Part shown: positions 37,523 through 47,125 of the stretch, one piece after another
How the letters are laid out: every line of letters begins with the position of its first letter
How positions within the stretch are numbered: position 1 is the first letter of the stretch
Assembly (NCBI RefSeq): GCF_025359345.1
Contig: NZ_JANYGQ010000036.1
Span: 404,770-468,769 of the forward strand
Direction: 5' to 3'
Length of the DNA: 64,000 bases
From: Mucilaginibacter sp.
GTDB taxonomy: Bacteria > Bacteroidota > Bacteroidia > Sphingobacteriales > Sphingobacteriaceae
Notes under the pieces: generated by a model
What the model saw: the letters and a program-made list of their open reading frames with translations, nothing else
Told to the model about the DNA's origin: nothing
Database searches by the model: none
Position numbers and translations under genes: made by a program

Positions 37523-37990
37523 CAATATAATACGGGACGCTAAAAAACTTTTGATCTATTTAACTTAGCGGGAACAAAGTCAAATTCTTCTAAATACTGC
37601 TTATGGTCATAAAACAATACGCGGGCATTTTTTCCACGCAGTTTTTAGCTTGGATATGTGATTCCATCAAGACTTCCCCCCGCTACCGCAAGCGTTCTTG
37701 TGGTTCGTAGACAAGTTACAAAGCGGCAGGTGGCAAATTAAATATTCAGCAATAATCGTAAAAGTTTGAATTTTGCATTTACGAAGTAACCCGCTTCAAC
37801 AATAAAGCGGGCTACCTATCAGCGAACCGCAACCCGGGAGGTTTGCGGAAGCAGAGAGCGCTAATAGCAAAGTTTGATAGACGTTCTTTTAGTGAAACCA
37901 CAGGTAAAATAAACCTTATATTCGTCGTGTCATGACTACCCCACCTCTTTGTGTTCGAACTGCATACTTGCCAGATAGAATTATACAGAA
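37523..37990. other. Spacer between the channel and HD-GHKL genes
   Basis: This 468-bp stretch separates two convergent genes. A CCCGCTT/AAGCGGG hairpin (37790-37811) may serve as a terminator, and GCGGGCTACCTA just after it recalls the repeat at 36273-36326. No credible gene was found. Confidence 0.4.
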
Positions 37991-40900
37991 TCAATTTCTT
38001 ACCATCACGCATTCATCTGTGAATATGAAAATATTATTCGCATAAGTTTCCCAAAATTCCGCAGATAGCTTTTCGACTAATTCCTTACGCGTATACTTTC
38101 CCGCCATTATAACGACGTTATCAATATCCTTTCCCGTAACTAGTAAACTCCACCCTTCTTTCACCCCTTTTACATATTGTGGATCTTTTTCTTCATATTT
38201 TGCTAATTCCTTTATTTCAGCCTCCGTAAGTATTCGTGGGGCAACAAAAACGAACAAGATATATTCCGGCGACACGCCATTTTTTTTAATAAAACGGTCA
38301 TTAATATCAAACAATACAATTGGTGCACGTTTTGTGCTAAAATTGTAGATTTGATTTATTTTCTTTTCGCTAAACCCGCCCCTTTCACTAACATACAAAC
38401 CAAGCGTTTCATGCGTCGACAAAGGACTCTGATCAAAAAAAGCGTTCAACCCATTGGAATAAGCGTGTATTATTTTGATTTTGTTTTTTATAGTCTGTTT
38501 CCCGGGAGCCCAAATTTTGTCAAATAATTTTCCGGGAATTACAGGATAAAGATTTGAAATAATGTCAAAATCTGGATTAGCTACGTTCCAGTTGTCAGCT
38601 CTTATCAGCATGTCATATTCTTCAAATGATCTTCTACGTTTTATAATATTATTTTTTAATACTGCTTCCGATTTTAAAGTAAGAGCAACTTCATCAAGCT
38701 GAATATTATCTGCAGAAATTAACTTAGTCAAAATCGGTTTTTTTGTCAATGTGTCCAATTGAAATAAGTACCAATTTTTTATGGTAACTTCTTTTGACAA
38801 TAAAAATTCGTTTATAGAAATTTGTTTATCCACTGCCATTGCAAGCCCTTTCCAAAAAATACCCCCATACTTTGTTGCCGCTAGTTCGTTAATAAATAAA
38901 TTGTCAGCGAAATCTACTCGTTGAAATACATATTCCCATATCAAATTAAATTCGGACGAATCGATCTTAAATTTATAACGTTCAATATGTTCCTGGGTCA
39001 CCGATAATATCTTTTCGAGCAAAAGCTTAGTAATGTCTTCTGCAATTTGTTCGCATTCTTTTGGATAATTTACTATAGCTGTTCGGTCTACCGATAGTTG
39101 CGGCCTGAGTTCACCTGTGTAATTTAAAACGCCAATTTGAATTAAAGCGCTCGAGTAGTAATCTTGTATACTAACCGCATTACCTCTATCTAAGCTAATA
39201 CCGTCTATACTAATACCATTAGAGCCCACTTTCGGATATGCATATAAATCTTTGACATTATCGAAATGAAAACTTTTTTTTGGCAGTGTCAAAATTAAGA
39301 TGAATTCTACACCATTTTTAGATACTTCGACCCTGTAATTGTCTAAAAATTCTACTGCTTGTGCGATTTTTTGACGGAGTGGGTATGACCTGTGAAAGTT
39401 GTTTTGATAATCTACTAACTCAAGGTCTTCGTCGGTAAGTTTCAAGTCAGTGTTAGCTGGATCTATCAACAGTGGTTTCGATATAATTTCCAGAATGGTA
39501 AGATCGTTCATTTGGACACCAACAGTAATATTTTCAGGAACGATTTGCACAAAGTGATTTAGTTTACTGTACAGGTGATTTTCAAACTGTTTCTTTAGCA
39601 ATAAGTAATGTTGATACTGGTCAGGTAGATTCGATTGAATACCTAATAAAAGTAGTCCGATCTTTTCAATTGGGCAGGTATTTAATAAATCATCAAACGT
39701 TGGATTTAATTTGACTTTTATAATGGTGCCTGAAGCGAGTATCTTCTCCTTCTCGATGGGTAGTGAATTCTTATAATAAAAATTTTCATGGGGGCCATCA
39801 ATACAACAGGAAACATAGTCACTATTTGTCGTTTTCGTAGTAATTTCAATTCTATCGCCGATCATAAAACAAGACAAAATTCCAATTCCAAATTGAGAAG
39901 TCGGGGTAAACTTGCCACCCCAATTTGCTTGCTGCTTAAAAAAATCTGAGGACTTATAATAAGAATTGCCAATTTTCAAAAGAAACTTTTCAATTACCTC
40001 TTTAGTCATACCAATTCCATTGTCAAGACAAAAAAGATAGCTCTCTTCCTCTTCCTTCACAATACCAAAGACAATTTTTCCGTTAACCGAGGCCCCCGAT
40101 AATAAGTTTTGCGACAGCATACACCGACAGGCATCTAACGAATTTTGATACAGTTCGCGAAGGCATGCAAGTCTATCTTTGTATAAGCCGATTCCCATTA
40201 ACAATTCAATAATCTTATTTTGATTTAATGAGAAACTAAGGCCTCTTTTAGGAAAAAAACTATCCTTATCATTATTGATATTAGTCCGATCTACTTTATC
40301 TTGCAATTTGGGAATGTAAGACTTGTCCCATTGACGTTGAAACTTAAAATAGTTTTGTATTTCAACTTCAATCCAATCGATATATTGATGTAGTTTGAAA
40401 TAAGTATCGGGAGCATCACAATACGCTCTAAAAGATATTAACCCATTTTCAATGGAGTAATTAACTCCGCTATTTTTTATCGCCCACTGTTGAAAACTGT
40501 ATTCCGATTGAAAAATACGGGATGATCTCAGATCAATTGGCGCTCTATCAAAACTAAAATGAATTACATCCCCAAGCCGAAGCATAATTGCAACAAATTG
40601 GAGGTTCGCTCCTTGGGAACCGTAATACTGTGCGTTTTTGCTAAAATCATTAATATAAGAAGTGTCTTCACCATGAGAACGACAGATAAGGGCTAAGTCA
40701 TGCGCTAATTTTTTACCCCAATTGGGCTGCTCAAACGAAATGGCGAAATCTGCTTCTAAATTCTTTATGTACTTTTCAATCCGGGAATGGTGTGTAATTC
40801 TAATAAAGTCAATCCTAATAAAGTCATTGAGTTTGTCAAACTGCTCTAAATTGTCTATTTTTTTTAGCTGATCAGCAAAGCCATTGCGATGATTTTGATA

Positions 40901-41428
40901 GTCGATAAGTAGCACACCTAGATATTCCAACAATTGAGACTCAGTATCAGGACTAAATAGCCATTTTTTTACGTCTCCGTTAAATTTGTCATATAACTCA
41001 CCTTTTCTCTCATTGACTAAGTTTATTGCTTCGGACAATTTCAAAGTTGGCTTCAGATCGTGTTTAATTGATTTTGCGCTTAAAAAAAATTGTTCATTGC
41101 CTTCGGTTAGTTTTAACGTATTTAATTCCCAATCTGACGGCGCCATCGCACAGTCGTGAAAAAATGCGGAAAGCTGAAGTAGAAATAATTCATAACATGA
41201 TAATTTTTTAATGACCTCATCTCCAAGTAATTGCTCGATATTAAGTATTACTTTCTCACTGTGCTTCTCATCGTGAATGTCAAACTCGGTTAGAATGGTG
41301 CCGATCCGTTTTAGATGATTTCTTGCTTTTTTTTCAAGAGAGTCAACCAGATTATACAACTTAAGTTCAATTTTTACATCGTCACAAGCCTTGTCACTCA
41401 ATTCCTTAAGTTTTTCTTTAACTGTCAT
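37991..41428 (-). CDS. HD phosphohydrolase fused to an Hsp90-like GHKL ATPase
   Basis: An 1145-residue soluble protein. The N-terminal HD domain (about 40-300) has H56 (DIHDEKHSEKV), H91-D92 (AFFHDC), H252 (CRSHGED) and D287 (LRLGDVIH), a near-complete metal site. Residues about 400-620 are an Hsp90/histidine kinase-type ATPase with N-box ELYQNSLDA (425-433), G1 LDNGIGM (468-474) and G2 QFGIGILS (512-519). The rest (620-1145) is unassigned. The gene is clearly more AT-rich than its surroundings, which suggests transfer. HD plus GHKL proteins are linked to bacterial conflict systems in published domain surveys, but the role here is inferred. Confidence 0.85.
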   Translation of the reverse strand: MTVKEKLKELSDKACDDVKIELKLYNLVDSLEKKARNHLKRIGTILTEFDIHDEKHSEKVILNIEQLLGDEVIKKLSCYELFLLQLSAFFHDCAMAPSDWELNTLKLTEGNEQFFLSAKSIKHDLKPTLKLSEAINLVNERKGELYDKFNGDVKKWLFSPDTESQLLEYLGVLLIDYQNHRNGFADQLKKIDNLEQFDKLNDFIRIDFIRITHHSRIEKYIKNLEADFAISFEQPNWGKKLAHDLALICRSHGEDTSYINDFSKNAQYYGSQGANLQFVAIMLRLGDVIHFSFDRAPIDLRSSRIFQSEYSFQQWAIKNSGVNYSIENGLISFRAYCDAPDTYFKLHQYIDWIEVEIQNYFKFQRQWDKSYIPKLQDKVDRTNINNDKDSFFPKRGLSFSLNQNKIIELLMGIGLYKDRLACLRELYQNSLDACRCMLSQNLLSGASVNGKIVFGIVKEEEESYLFCLDNGIGMTKEVIEKFLLKIGNSYYKSSDFFKQQANWGGKFTPTSQFGIGILSCFMIGDRIEITTKTTNSDYVSCCIDGPHENFYYKNSLPIEKEKILASGTIIKVKLNPTFDDLLNTCPIEKIGLLLLGIQSNLPDQYQHYLLLKKQFENHLYSKLNHFVQIVPENITVGVQMNDLTILEIISKPLLIDPANTDLKLTDEDLELVDYQNNFHRSYPLRQKIAQAVEFLDNYRVEVSKNGVEFILILTLPKKSFHFDNVKDLYAYPKVGSNGISIDGISLDRGNAVSIQDYYSSALIQIGVLNYTGELRPQLSVDRTAIVNYPKECEQIAEDITKLLLEKILSVTQEHIERYKFKIDSSEFNLIWEYVFQRVDFADNLFINELAATKYGGIFWKGLAMAVDKQISINEFLLSKEVTIKNWYLFQLDTLTKKPILTKLISADNIQLDEVALTLKSEAVLKNNIIKRRRSFEEYDMLIRADNWNVANPDFDIISNLYPVIPGKLFDKIWAPGKQTIKNKIKIIHAYSNGLNAFFDQSPLSTHETLGLYVSERGGFSEKKINQIYNFSTKRAPIVLFDINDRFIKKNGVSPEYILFVFVAPRILTEAEIKELAKYEEKDPQYVKGVKEGWSLLVTGKDIDNVVIMAGKYTRKELVEKLSAEFWETYANNIFIFTDECVMVRN

Positions 41429-41762
41429 TTATATTGTAATTAGTGTTTGATTTAATGCAAAGCATGTTCATTTGCAAATCAGTCAATAGCTGAAAATATG
41501 TAATTAAGTGATTTAGATTTTTACTGTTGATACTAATGTACAGGTTAGAAGCCATAACTGAAACATATATATTCTATTTCCCGGAGACTCTCTGTCCACT
41601 AAGTCTCCCACAAGCATTTCCCCCGATGCCTGCTAATAACCGCTTGCTAAAACAATCGCATAATTAATACGGGCTTCCACGCTGTTAGAAACGTAGTCGC
41701 TCCGCTGGTTAGTAATCATACGGCTGCAGCCACCAGGCTCGAAGGCCCCCGAATGTTCGGGA

Positions 41763-41816
41763 CAACAATCGCTACCCCGGGGATGTTGCTACATGGCGCG
41801 CGGGATACCAAAACGC
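41763..41816. repeat. Second copy of the 54-bp intergenic repeat
   Basis: CAATCGCTACCCCGGGGATG, then TTGCTACATG and CGCGGGATACCAAAACGC, align with the copy at 36273-36326 at roughly four of five positions. Both copies have the same orientation in the window and lie outside the channel and HD-GHKL genes. Confidence 0.55.
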
Positions 41817-41845
41817 TGGCAGCAAGGCAGGAGCCTTGCTGCCAG
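41816..41845 (-). terminator. Terminator after the sugar-oxidation gene pair
   Basis: CTGGCAGCAAGGC and GCCTTGCTGCCAG form a perfect 13-bp stem with a 4-nt loop, 70 bp past the 41916 stop. On the minus strand it is followed by CGTTTTGG. Confidence 0.75.
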
Positions 41846-41915
41846 CGGAAAAATGCTTGCAGGAGCTTGTGAGCGTTTTATTATTAAATCAATTTAACCA
41901 GGATTAAAATTTAAT

Positions 41916-43886
41916 TTATTTGGCCAGCGATTTGATCCATAGCGCAATCTTTCGGGCATCCTCTCTAGGAACCTGTGGCATCGGCGGCATCGGTGTTGAA
42001 TAATCGGGCCAATGTTCCGGCTTAGGGTTATGGATCAGTTGAATCAATTCGGCCACACTGTATTTTCGTTTAGCTACGTCAACATACGCCGGACCAACCT
42101 GCCTTTTTGTAGCATTGTGGCACGAAAGACAGGTATTTTTCAGCAGGATAGCCTGCACTTCAGCATAAGCGGGAACAGCATTTAACCCGGCGGCAGATTT
42201 TACTGCCGTGCCCTTTTTACCCGCCACACCTTTTTTCAGGTTGTCCGAAACTGCGGCTTTAGCCGAGTTTACCGTACTTACTCCCGTCATGGACAGTTTT
42301 TGTCCTTCGGGGATGTTGTTTAGCGTATAATATGCCGTTGGATGAACTAAATTGAAATAATTCTCCTTATCGCGGATGCCGTTAAGCGTAATAGTATGGA
42401 TATAATACCGGCGTAAATTGTTAACAATAAGCCTTGCCTTTAAACCATCGTCGGATACTTTAACGCCGGCTATAGGGCATTTTTCAGTATTTACAGGCGG
42501 GCTTCCATATACGCCGTGATATTTATAAATGAAGCTTTCTATCGAGTACGATGCAATATCTTCCGCCACTTTTTTATCAACCGGTTTGGTAAATTCTATT
42601 TCGAAGCCATCGGGCATGGCACGGATGGCACGCATTTCAAACGGAAGTTTGTTGTTCCATACCAAACGTTGCAGCCCCATCGTGGCCTCTCCCGCCGATC
42701 CCCAGCCACGGTTAGTTTCGCCCGTAGCCAATGAACCATCTGCCAGCCAGGCCAGCCTTACAATTCCGGACTGAAAGCCGCTTCTGAAAGCCCAGGCAGC
42801 GCCCTGGTATTCGCCGTTAACTTTTTCTAAAAATATCCTGTCGACCATGCTTTGGCCCTGGTCGCATATCAGTAGTTGCCCTGCAAAAGGGCCAAACGCA
42901 CCCTCCGGAATCTTAACAATTTCGGAGTTTGAGATCCCTAATATGCCATGAGGCAACCAAACAGCGGGTAGCTGTAGTTCCGGAATTTCTTTTTTGGCTT
43001 CAAACTCAGTCTTAAATTTTTCATTAACCACGTCCTGTGGTTTTACAGGTTGACCGTTTTTATCAAATTCTATCCTTGGGTTGTTTTTGCTATAAAATTG
43101 TTCAGAAGTTAGTTTCAATGGCGAATTGGGCAAACTTGTCCAAACCAGGCTTGCAGGGTGCCCCATAAAAGCGCCTTTTTTTATCGGCATTATACTGCCC
43201 GACCCTACCCAGTCGCCCTGGTTATCGGCATACCAAAGTTCGCCATCAATCATACTGATACCGCAGGGAGATCTAAAACCGGCTGCCCATGGGGTAACAG
43301 TGCCATCTTCCTTAATATTTAAGGCCCAGCCCCTGTAAGGTACAAAACTTTTAGGGTGCCACCAATCGGGCGGGAAGCCCAGGTTCAGGGTAACAAAGAA
43401 TGAGCCATCAGGTGCAATTTTGGGGCCGAAGCTATATTCATGGTAGTTACCCGATAACGGCCACGCATAAATAGTTTCAAAAACATCGGCCTTGCCATCC
43501 ATATTGGTATCAACCAATTTGGTAAGCTCGCCCCGCTGAACAACATATAAAGCGCCATCTTTCCAGGCTGCTCCCAGCACCTCATGCAGGCCCGAAGCGA
43601 ATTTACGAAAGAAAGGGTGCTGCCCCGCAGGATTCTCAACCATAAAAATGTCACCGCGACGGGTAGTCACAGCCAAAGTACCATTAGGCAGCGTGCACAA
43701 ACCGCCAACTTCAAGTATGGTGCCTTCGGGTGCGGGCACTTTCATGATCTTAAAAAAATCGTCTTCCTTTGGCGATTCGGCCTGGGCAAAAGTATTTTTT
43801 ATATCGCCCAACAGCACAATAGTTACCAGCGTAAATAAAAACGTGCCCCTGTTTATCATTTGTTTTAAAGTATTGTTCATGATCAA
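41916..43886 (-). CDS. Exported propeller dehydrogenase-like protein with C-terminal cytochrome c
   Basis: A 656-residue protein with a signal peptide ending NTFAQ. Residues about 40-430 form a glucose/sorbosone dehydrogenase-like propeller (GGLCTLPNGTLAVTTRRGDI, AAGFRSPCGISMIDGELWYA). The end carries one haem c site, CLSCH (586-590), with a Met-rich ligand loop (MPPMPQVP). Between them lies a Lys/Ala linker. Family members oxidise sugars or alcohols and pass electrons to the attached cytochrome. It begins 6 bp after the DUF1080 gene and is probably cotranscribed with it. Confidence 0.85.
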   Translation of the reverse strand: MIMNNTLKQMINRGTFLFTLVTIVLLGDIKNTFAQAESPKEDDFFKIMKVPAPEGTILEVGGLCTLPNGTLAVTTRRGDIFMVENPAGQHPFFRKFASGLHEVLGAAWKDGALYVVQRGELTKLVDTNMDGKADVFETIYAWPLSGNYHEYSFGPKIAPDGSFFVTLNLGFPPDWWHPKSFVPYRGWALNIKEDGTVTPWAAGFRSPCGISMIDGELWYADNQGDWVGSGSIMPIKKGAFMGHPASLVWTSLPNSPLKLTSEQFYSKNNPRIEFDKNGQPVKPQDVVNEKFKTEFEAKKEIPELQLPAVWLPHGILGISNSEIVKIPEGAFGPFAGQLLICDQGQSMVDRIFLEKVNGEYQGAAWAFRSGFQSGIVRLAWLADGSLATGETNRGWGSAGEATMGLQRLVWNNKLPFEMRAIRAMPDGFEIEFTKPVDKKVAEDIASYSIESFIYKYHGVYGSPPVNTEKCPIAGVKVSDDGLKARLIVNNLRRYYIHTITLNGIRDKENYFNLVHPTAYYTLNNIPEGQKLSMTGVSTVNSAKAAVSDNLKKGVAGKKGTAVKSAAGLNAVPAYAEVQAILLKNTCLSCHNATKRQVGPAYVDVAKRKYSVAELIQLIHNPKPEHWPDYSTPMPPMPQVPREDARKIALWIKSLAK

Positions 43887-43892
43887 GGCAGC

Positions 43893-45731
43893 TTAAAAAA
43901 TAATTGAATAAGTTAATTTGTTTTGTATCGGAATGATAAGCTCCTGCTTTCCTCCCGCATCACGTACAATAGCTTTGGCTCCCCCCACAGCGTCATCAAC
44001 GCGGATATAATAGGACTTATCATCAATAGCATACAAACCGTTTCCAAGCGTTTCGATATTGCCCGATGCAAGGTGATAGAACAGGCCCGTTACAGGATTT
44101 GTAAGTGTTATTTCCCTGTGAATGCCCTGCCCTTTATCCATTACGCTACTGGCATCACTTACCGGTGAACCGTAAATAATGTATTTAAAAGCCGGCACAT
44201 CTTCAGCATTTAAAACATAGCCTTTGGGCTTGTATCCCGTGCCCGCAGTATCCAAAGCCCAGGCGGTATTTGCATCGCTAAGTTTTTCAATAGCGGGTAC
44301 CGGCTTGCCAAGGTATTGAACAGAACCGGCCGGGCGCGAAGAACCGTCGCCCCTGTCATGCCACATCGGGGTAGCATCCAAAAAACCTCCGCGCCACATC
44401 CCCACAATCATTCCTTTATCCAGGTCGTAAGTGTAATGCAACAGCTCAGGGCTGCCCACATTTACCCCATGTGTAACCCTTATGCCTCCCGGCAGATCAG
44501 AGAAACTACGTAGAATGGTGTTTGAAGTGGCGTTGATCAAAATAGGATCAACAGGATCATTGTTGCTAACATTAGCATCGCTTAACAAATATTCACGAAT
44601 ACCCGGGCCGGATGCAGTAAGCCCTAACGCCGGCTTCGCCCAATCAGCAGTTTTTGAATAGAACAATTCAAATGGATGATCGCCGGGTTGTAATTGTATT
44701 GCACCTTCACCCCGGTTCTGGCTTACTGTCACAGCATCGGTGCCATTTATCCTTAAAGTTCCTTTCCCGCCCGGTACACTCAGCTTAAAAGCATATTCGC
44801 CGGCTTCTTTAACCTGGATATTTCCTGTGTAACGGATCAAAAAATCATTGTTTAGCTTACTTAAGTTTGATGACAACACAGGCGAAGCCCCCTCAGATTC
44901 TGGCTTTAGCTTCTTATATTCATCACCTAAAATAGCACCACCTTTATAAACCCAATATTTCAGGTTTGAAAGTGTCAGGCGGGGTTTGTCAAAACTGGTT
45001 ATTTTAATATTTCTAAACGCTAACGGGCCATGGTCGCCCTGCAAACGCAGCGGACCCGTTGCTGCTTCTTTATTAGCCATCGCACCGCGGGTTGGCCCGG
45101 AAAGCTCTACATTATCCTGGATCAAAACACCATTCAACCAAACAGAAAGCACTTTCGCGTTTGAAACCTTTTGGCCGTTGCTATCAAAGCGCGGCGCCTG
45201 GAACGAAATTTTCATATGCTGCCATAAGCCCGGCGCACGACTGGCATTTTGCCTTGGCGCATGGCCGTCATACCCTTGTTGTCCTTCGGGTTTGCTATCG
45301 TCCCAACGTTCATAAATGCCCCCGTTATCGCCAGGTTTCGGGTTTACCGTTCCCCAGCTATCCAATAGCTGGATTTCATAACGCCCCTGCAAATAGATGC
45401 CTGAATTTGAACCTTTGGCCATCATATAATCAAGTTCTATGTCGGCATCGCCATAAACAGTTTTGGTAAAAAGGTCTTTAGCCCCCATTTTACCAGTAAG
45501 GTTTACTAAAATCCCGTTACCATCTTTAACAGTTAAAACTTCATCCTGCACAATATCAGCCTGCGCACCGGCTGCTATCTTCCAGTTTGGCGATGGGTTG
45601 TCGAAAAAAGAAAGATCATTAAGGGGTACCACGCTTTGCGCCCGGAGTTGCTGGCAACCCAACAGGCAAACACACGCTATCCAAAACCTTTTTTTGCCAA
45701 AGAGTTTAGGAGATTGGTTAAAGTAATGCAT
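43893..45731 (-). CDS. Exported DUF1080 (3-keto-disaccharide hydrolase-type) protein with PA14-like domain
   Basis: A 612-residue protein with a signal peptide (FWIACVCLLGCQQLRAQ). Residues about 40-245 are a DUF1080 concanavalin-like domain (ELDYMMAKGSNSGIYLQGRY, GLWQHMKISFQAPRFDSNG). Residues about 290-385 look like a PA14-type carbohydrate-binding fold (YTGNIQVKEAGEYAFKLSVP, LRINGTDAVTVSQ). The C-terminal 200 residues are unassigned. Relatives include 3-keto-disaccharide hydrolases. Paired with the downstream dehydrogenase-cytochrome, it suggests oxidative attack on a glycan, which is inference. Confidence 0.83.
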   Translation of the reverse strand: MHYFNQSPKLFGKKRFWIACVCLLGCQQLRAQSVVPLNDLSFFDNPSPNWKIAAGAQADIVQDEVLTVKDGNGILVNLTGKMGAKDLFTKTVYGDADIELDYMMAKGSNSGIYLQGRYEIQLLDSWGTVNPKPGDNGGIYERWDDSKPEGQQGYDGHAPRQNASRAPGLWQHMKISFQAPRFDSNGQKVSNAKVLSVWLNGVLIQDNVELSGPTRGAMANKEAATGPLRLQGDHGPLAFRNIKITSFDKPRLTLSNLKYWVYKGGAILGDEYKKLKPESEGASPVLSSNLSKLNNDFLIRYTGNIQVKEAGEYAFKLSVPGGKGTLRINGTDAVTVSQNRGEGAIQLQPGDHPFELFYSKTADWAKPALGLTASGPGIREYLLSDANVSNNDPVDPILINATSNTILRSFSDLPGGIRVTHGVNVGSPELLHYTYDLDKGMIVGMWRGGFLDATPMWHDRGDGSSRPAGSVQYLGKPVPAIEKLSDANTAWALDTAGTGYKPKGYVLNAEDVPAFKYIIYGSPVSDASSVMDKGQGIHREITLTNPVTGLFYHLASGNIETLGNGLYAIDDKSYYIRVDDAVGGAKAIVRDAGGKQELIIPIQNKLTYSIIF

Positions 45732-46049
45732 TGATTTTCAATTATAATTGGTTAGTTGGCTAAGGCACCTACCTAATGTAGGTATTGCATCTAAAAACAA
45801 ATATAATAAATTTGTGCAATCGATTGCAAAGATTGTTTTATCATTGCCCGGTGTAATTTCGTTCGGTCCGAAAGCCCCTAAGAAATTCCCTGCTTCCGCA
45901 AGCTTTTTCCCTTTGGTTATATTATAATAGGGGGGTTAGGGGAGGAAGTGCTTGCGGGAAGACGTGAGTCTTGCGGCATTTTAGCTAACCGTATAAACAG
46001 CTTCCAATCATTTAGCAAAACCCAATTTTGTGTTTTCAAATATTCTGTA
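45732..46049. other. Intergenic region with a small inverted repeat
   Basis: This 318-bp spacer has an AT-rich promoter-like part for the DUF1080 gene. CTTCCGCAAGC (45893-45903) and GCTTGCGGGAAG (45950-45961) form an imperfect inverted repeat, related in sequence to the CCCACAAGC repeat near 41605. No gene was found. Confidence 0.35.
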
Positions 46050-46799
46050 TTAATGAAAAACACTCAACCCGGCATAAGCATCCATCACCTTCTCCCACGG
46101 CACATACCCTACTATAAAATTCAACAGCACATGCTGAACGGCAAACATTGCCAGGGCAATTACGTAGGGTTTACGGATCTTGCCGCTGCGGTGGTCATCC
46201 CAAATGAGGGCTAAAAGTGCAAGCTCCGTGAGGAAATAACTTACATTGAGGGTACGGTTGAATGAATTGATGGCCGGTATCAAAAACAGCAGCCGGCCTA
46301 AGCCGGGGATGATAAAAATAAATACAGTGGCGGCCATGTAGCGTGCATGTTCCTGGATCTTGCGCCGGCTTACAATAGCCATCACATAAAAATACAGGAA
46401 CTGGACAACCGATAAAAAATCGACAAAGGCCAGCTGGTAAACAGAGTTGGGCGGATAATGAGCTTTGGAAGCGATCATGGTTTGCTCCATTAAACATACG
46501 CTTAACACCACAAAGGGCACCAGCACAAACGATATTTTACCCAAAACTCGGTGCCATTTCAGCGTGCCTTTGGCAGTGAGCAAGGGCTGCACAATCAGCA
46601 GCAGCATCCAGCATAAGGCAGCCACACCGTGAAACTGGTGCTTATTATCGGTAGTGCCAAATTGCATCAGGAAGGAATTATAAAAGCCCGCCAAAATAAC
46701 CAGCAGACCAAACCCGAAATACCAGGGTGCGTTGCCGTATAAGGGTTTCTTTTTGCGCTTCGTTTTTACCGGTTGCTGGTGTGGTAGGGTTGTATCCAA
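46050..46799 (-). CDS. Integral membrane protein (DUF2306-like)
   Basis: A 249-residue protein with a basic N-terminus (KTKRKKKPLYGN) and about seven membrane helices. The first few include FGFGLLVILAGFYNSFLM, GVAALCWMLLLIVQPLL and ISFVLVPFVVLSVCLM. The pairing of HQFHGVAALCW with KWHRVLGKISFV resembles DUF2306-type proteins, whose function is not known. It stands alone, reading away from the SDR promoter region. Confidence 0.7.
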   Translation of the reverse strand: MDTTLPHQQPVKTKRKKKPLYGNAPWYFGFGLLVILAGFYNSFLMQFGTTDNKHQFHGVAALCWMLLLIVQPLLTAKGTLKWHRVLGKISFVLVPFVVLSVCLMEQTMIASKAHYPPNSVYQLAFVDFLSVVQFLYFYVMAIVSRRKIQEHARYMAATVFIFIIPGLGRLLFLIPAINSFNRTLNVSYFLTELALLALIWDDHRSGKIRKPYVIALAMFAVQHVLLNFIVGYVPWEKVMDAYAGLSVFH

Positions 46800-47049
46800 A
46801 ATTCAGGTTATTTTAATGTTGATATTAATTCTAAAAATAATACAAATTAATAAACAAAAAAATAAAATCCGGGATAACCCCATAGGTGTTCGGAAGATTC
46901 TTTTTTGATCCCCCGCTCCTCTATCGAACGTGCGAAGGCATGCCACCCTGAGGTACAAGCCTGCCCTGAGTCTTATCGAAGGGAAAGGTTTGCGTAAAGC
47001 TGATATTTTTCAATCGGTTTGTCATCCCCGGCTAATCTTTTCAATTAAC
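46800..47049. other. Spacer containing an interspersed repeat
   Basis: CCCTGAGTCTTATCGAAGGG (46964-46983) is an imperfect dyad of the CCCTGAG...TCGAAGGG type found between many Bacteroidota genes. The rest is the promoter region of the divergent 46050 gene. Confidence 0.4.
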
Positions 47050-47096
47050 GGAACGAACGTTCCATTAATGTTTTACATTTGCGGAACGATTATTCC
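47050..47096 (+). promoter_or_regulatory. Promoter flanked by two TetR-type operators
   Basis: Dyads GGAACGAACGTTCC (47050-47063) and GGAACGATTATTCC (47083-47096) lie 33 bp apart and bracket a TAnnTTTG -7 box (TACATTTG, 47074-47081). The -33 region falls in or next to the first dyad. GGAACG...CGTTCC is the sort of site bound by TetR proteins that control SDR genes, and such a regulator is encoded just downstream. Confidence 0.75.
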
Positions 47097-47125
47097 AAAT
47101 ATAGAAAAATTAATAATTCAAAACC

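Larger units (their letters stand above)
41429..41915. other. Intergenic region with inverted repeats and a repeat copy
   Basis: This 487-bp stretch has no gene. It includes CTCCCACAAGCATTTC (41605-41620), matched in inverted form by GAAAAATGCTTGCAGGAG near 41848-41865, so about 260 bp are bounded by imperfect terminal inverted repeats. The second copy of the 54-bp repeat (41763-41816) and a terminator lie inside. Confidence 0.45.

Noticed and set aside
37812..38012. 66-codon minus-strand frame overlapping the end of the HD-GHKL gene
   Set aside because: Overlaps the stop region of a real gene and a hairpin; no recognisable protein.
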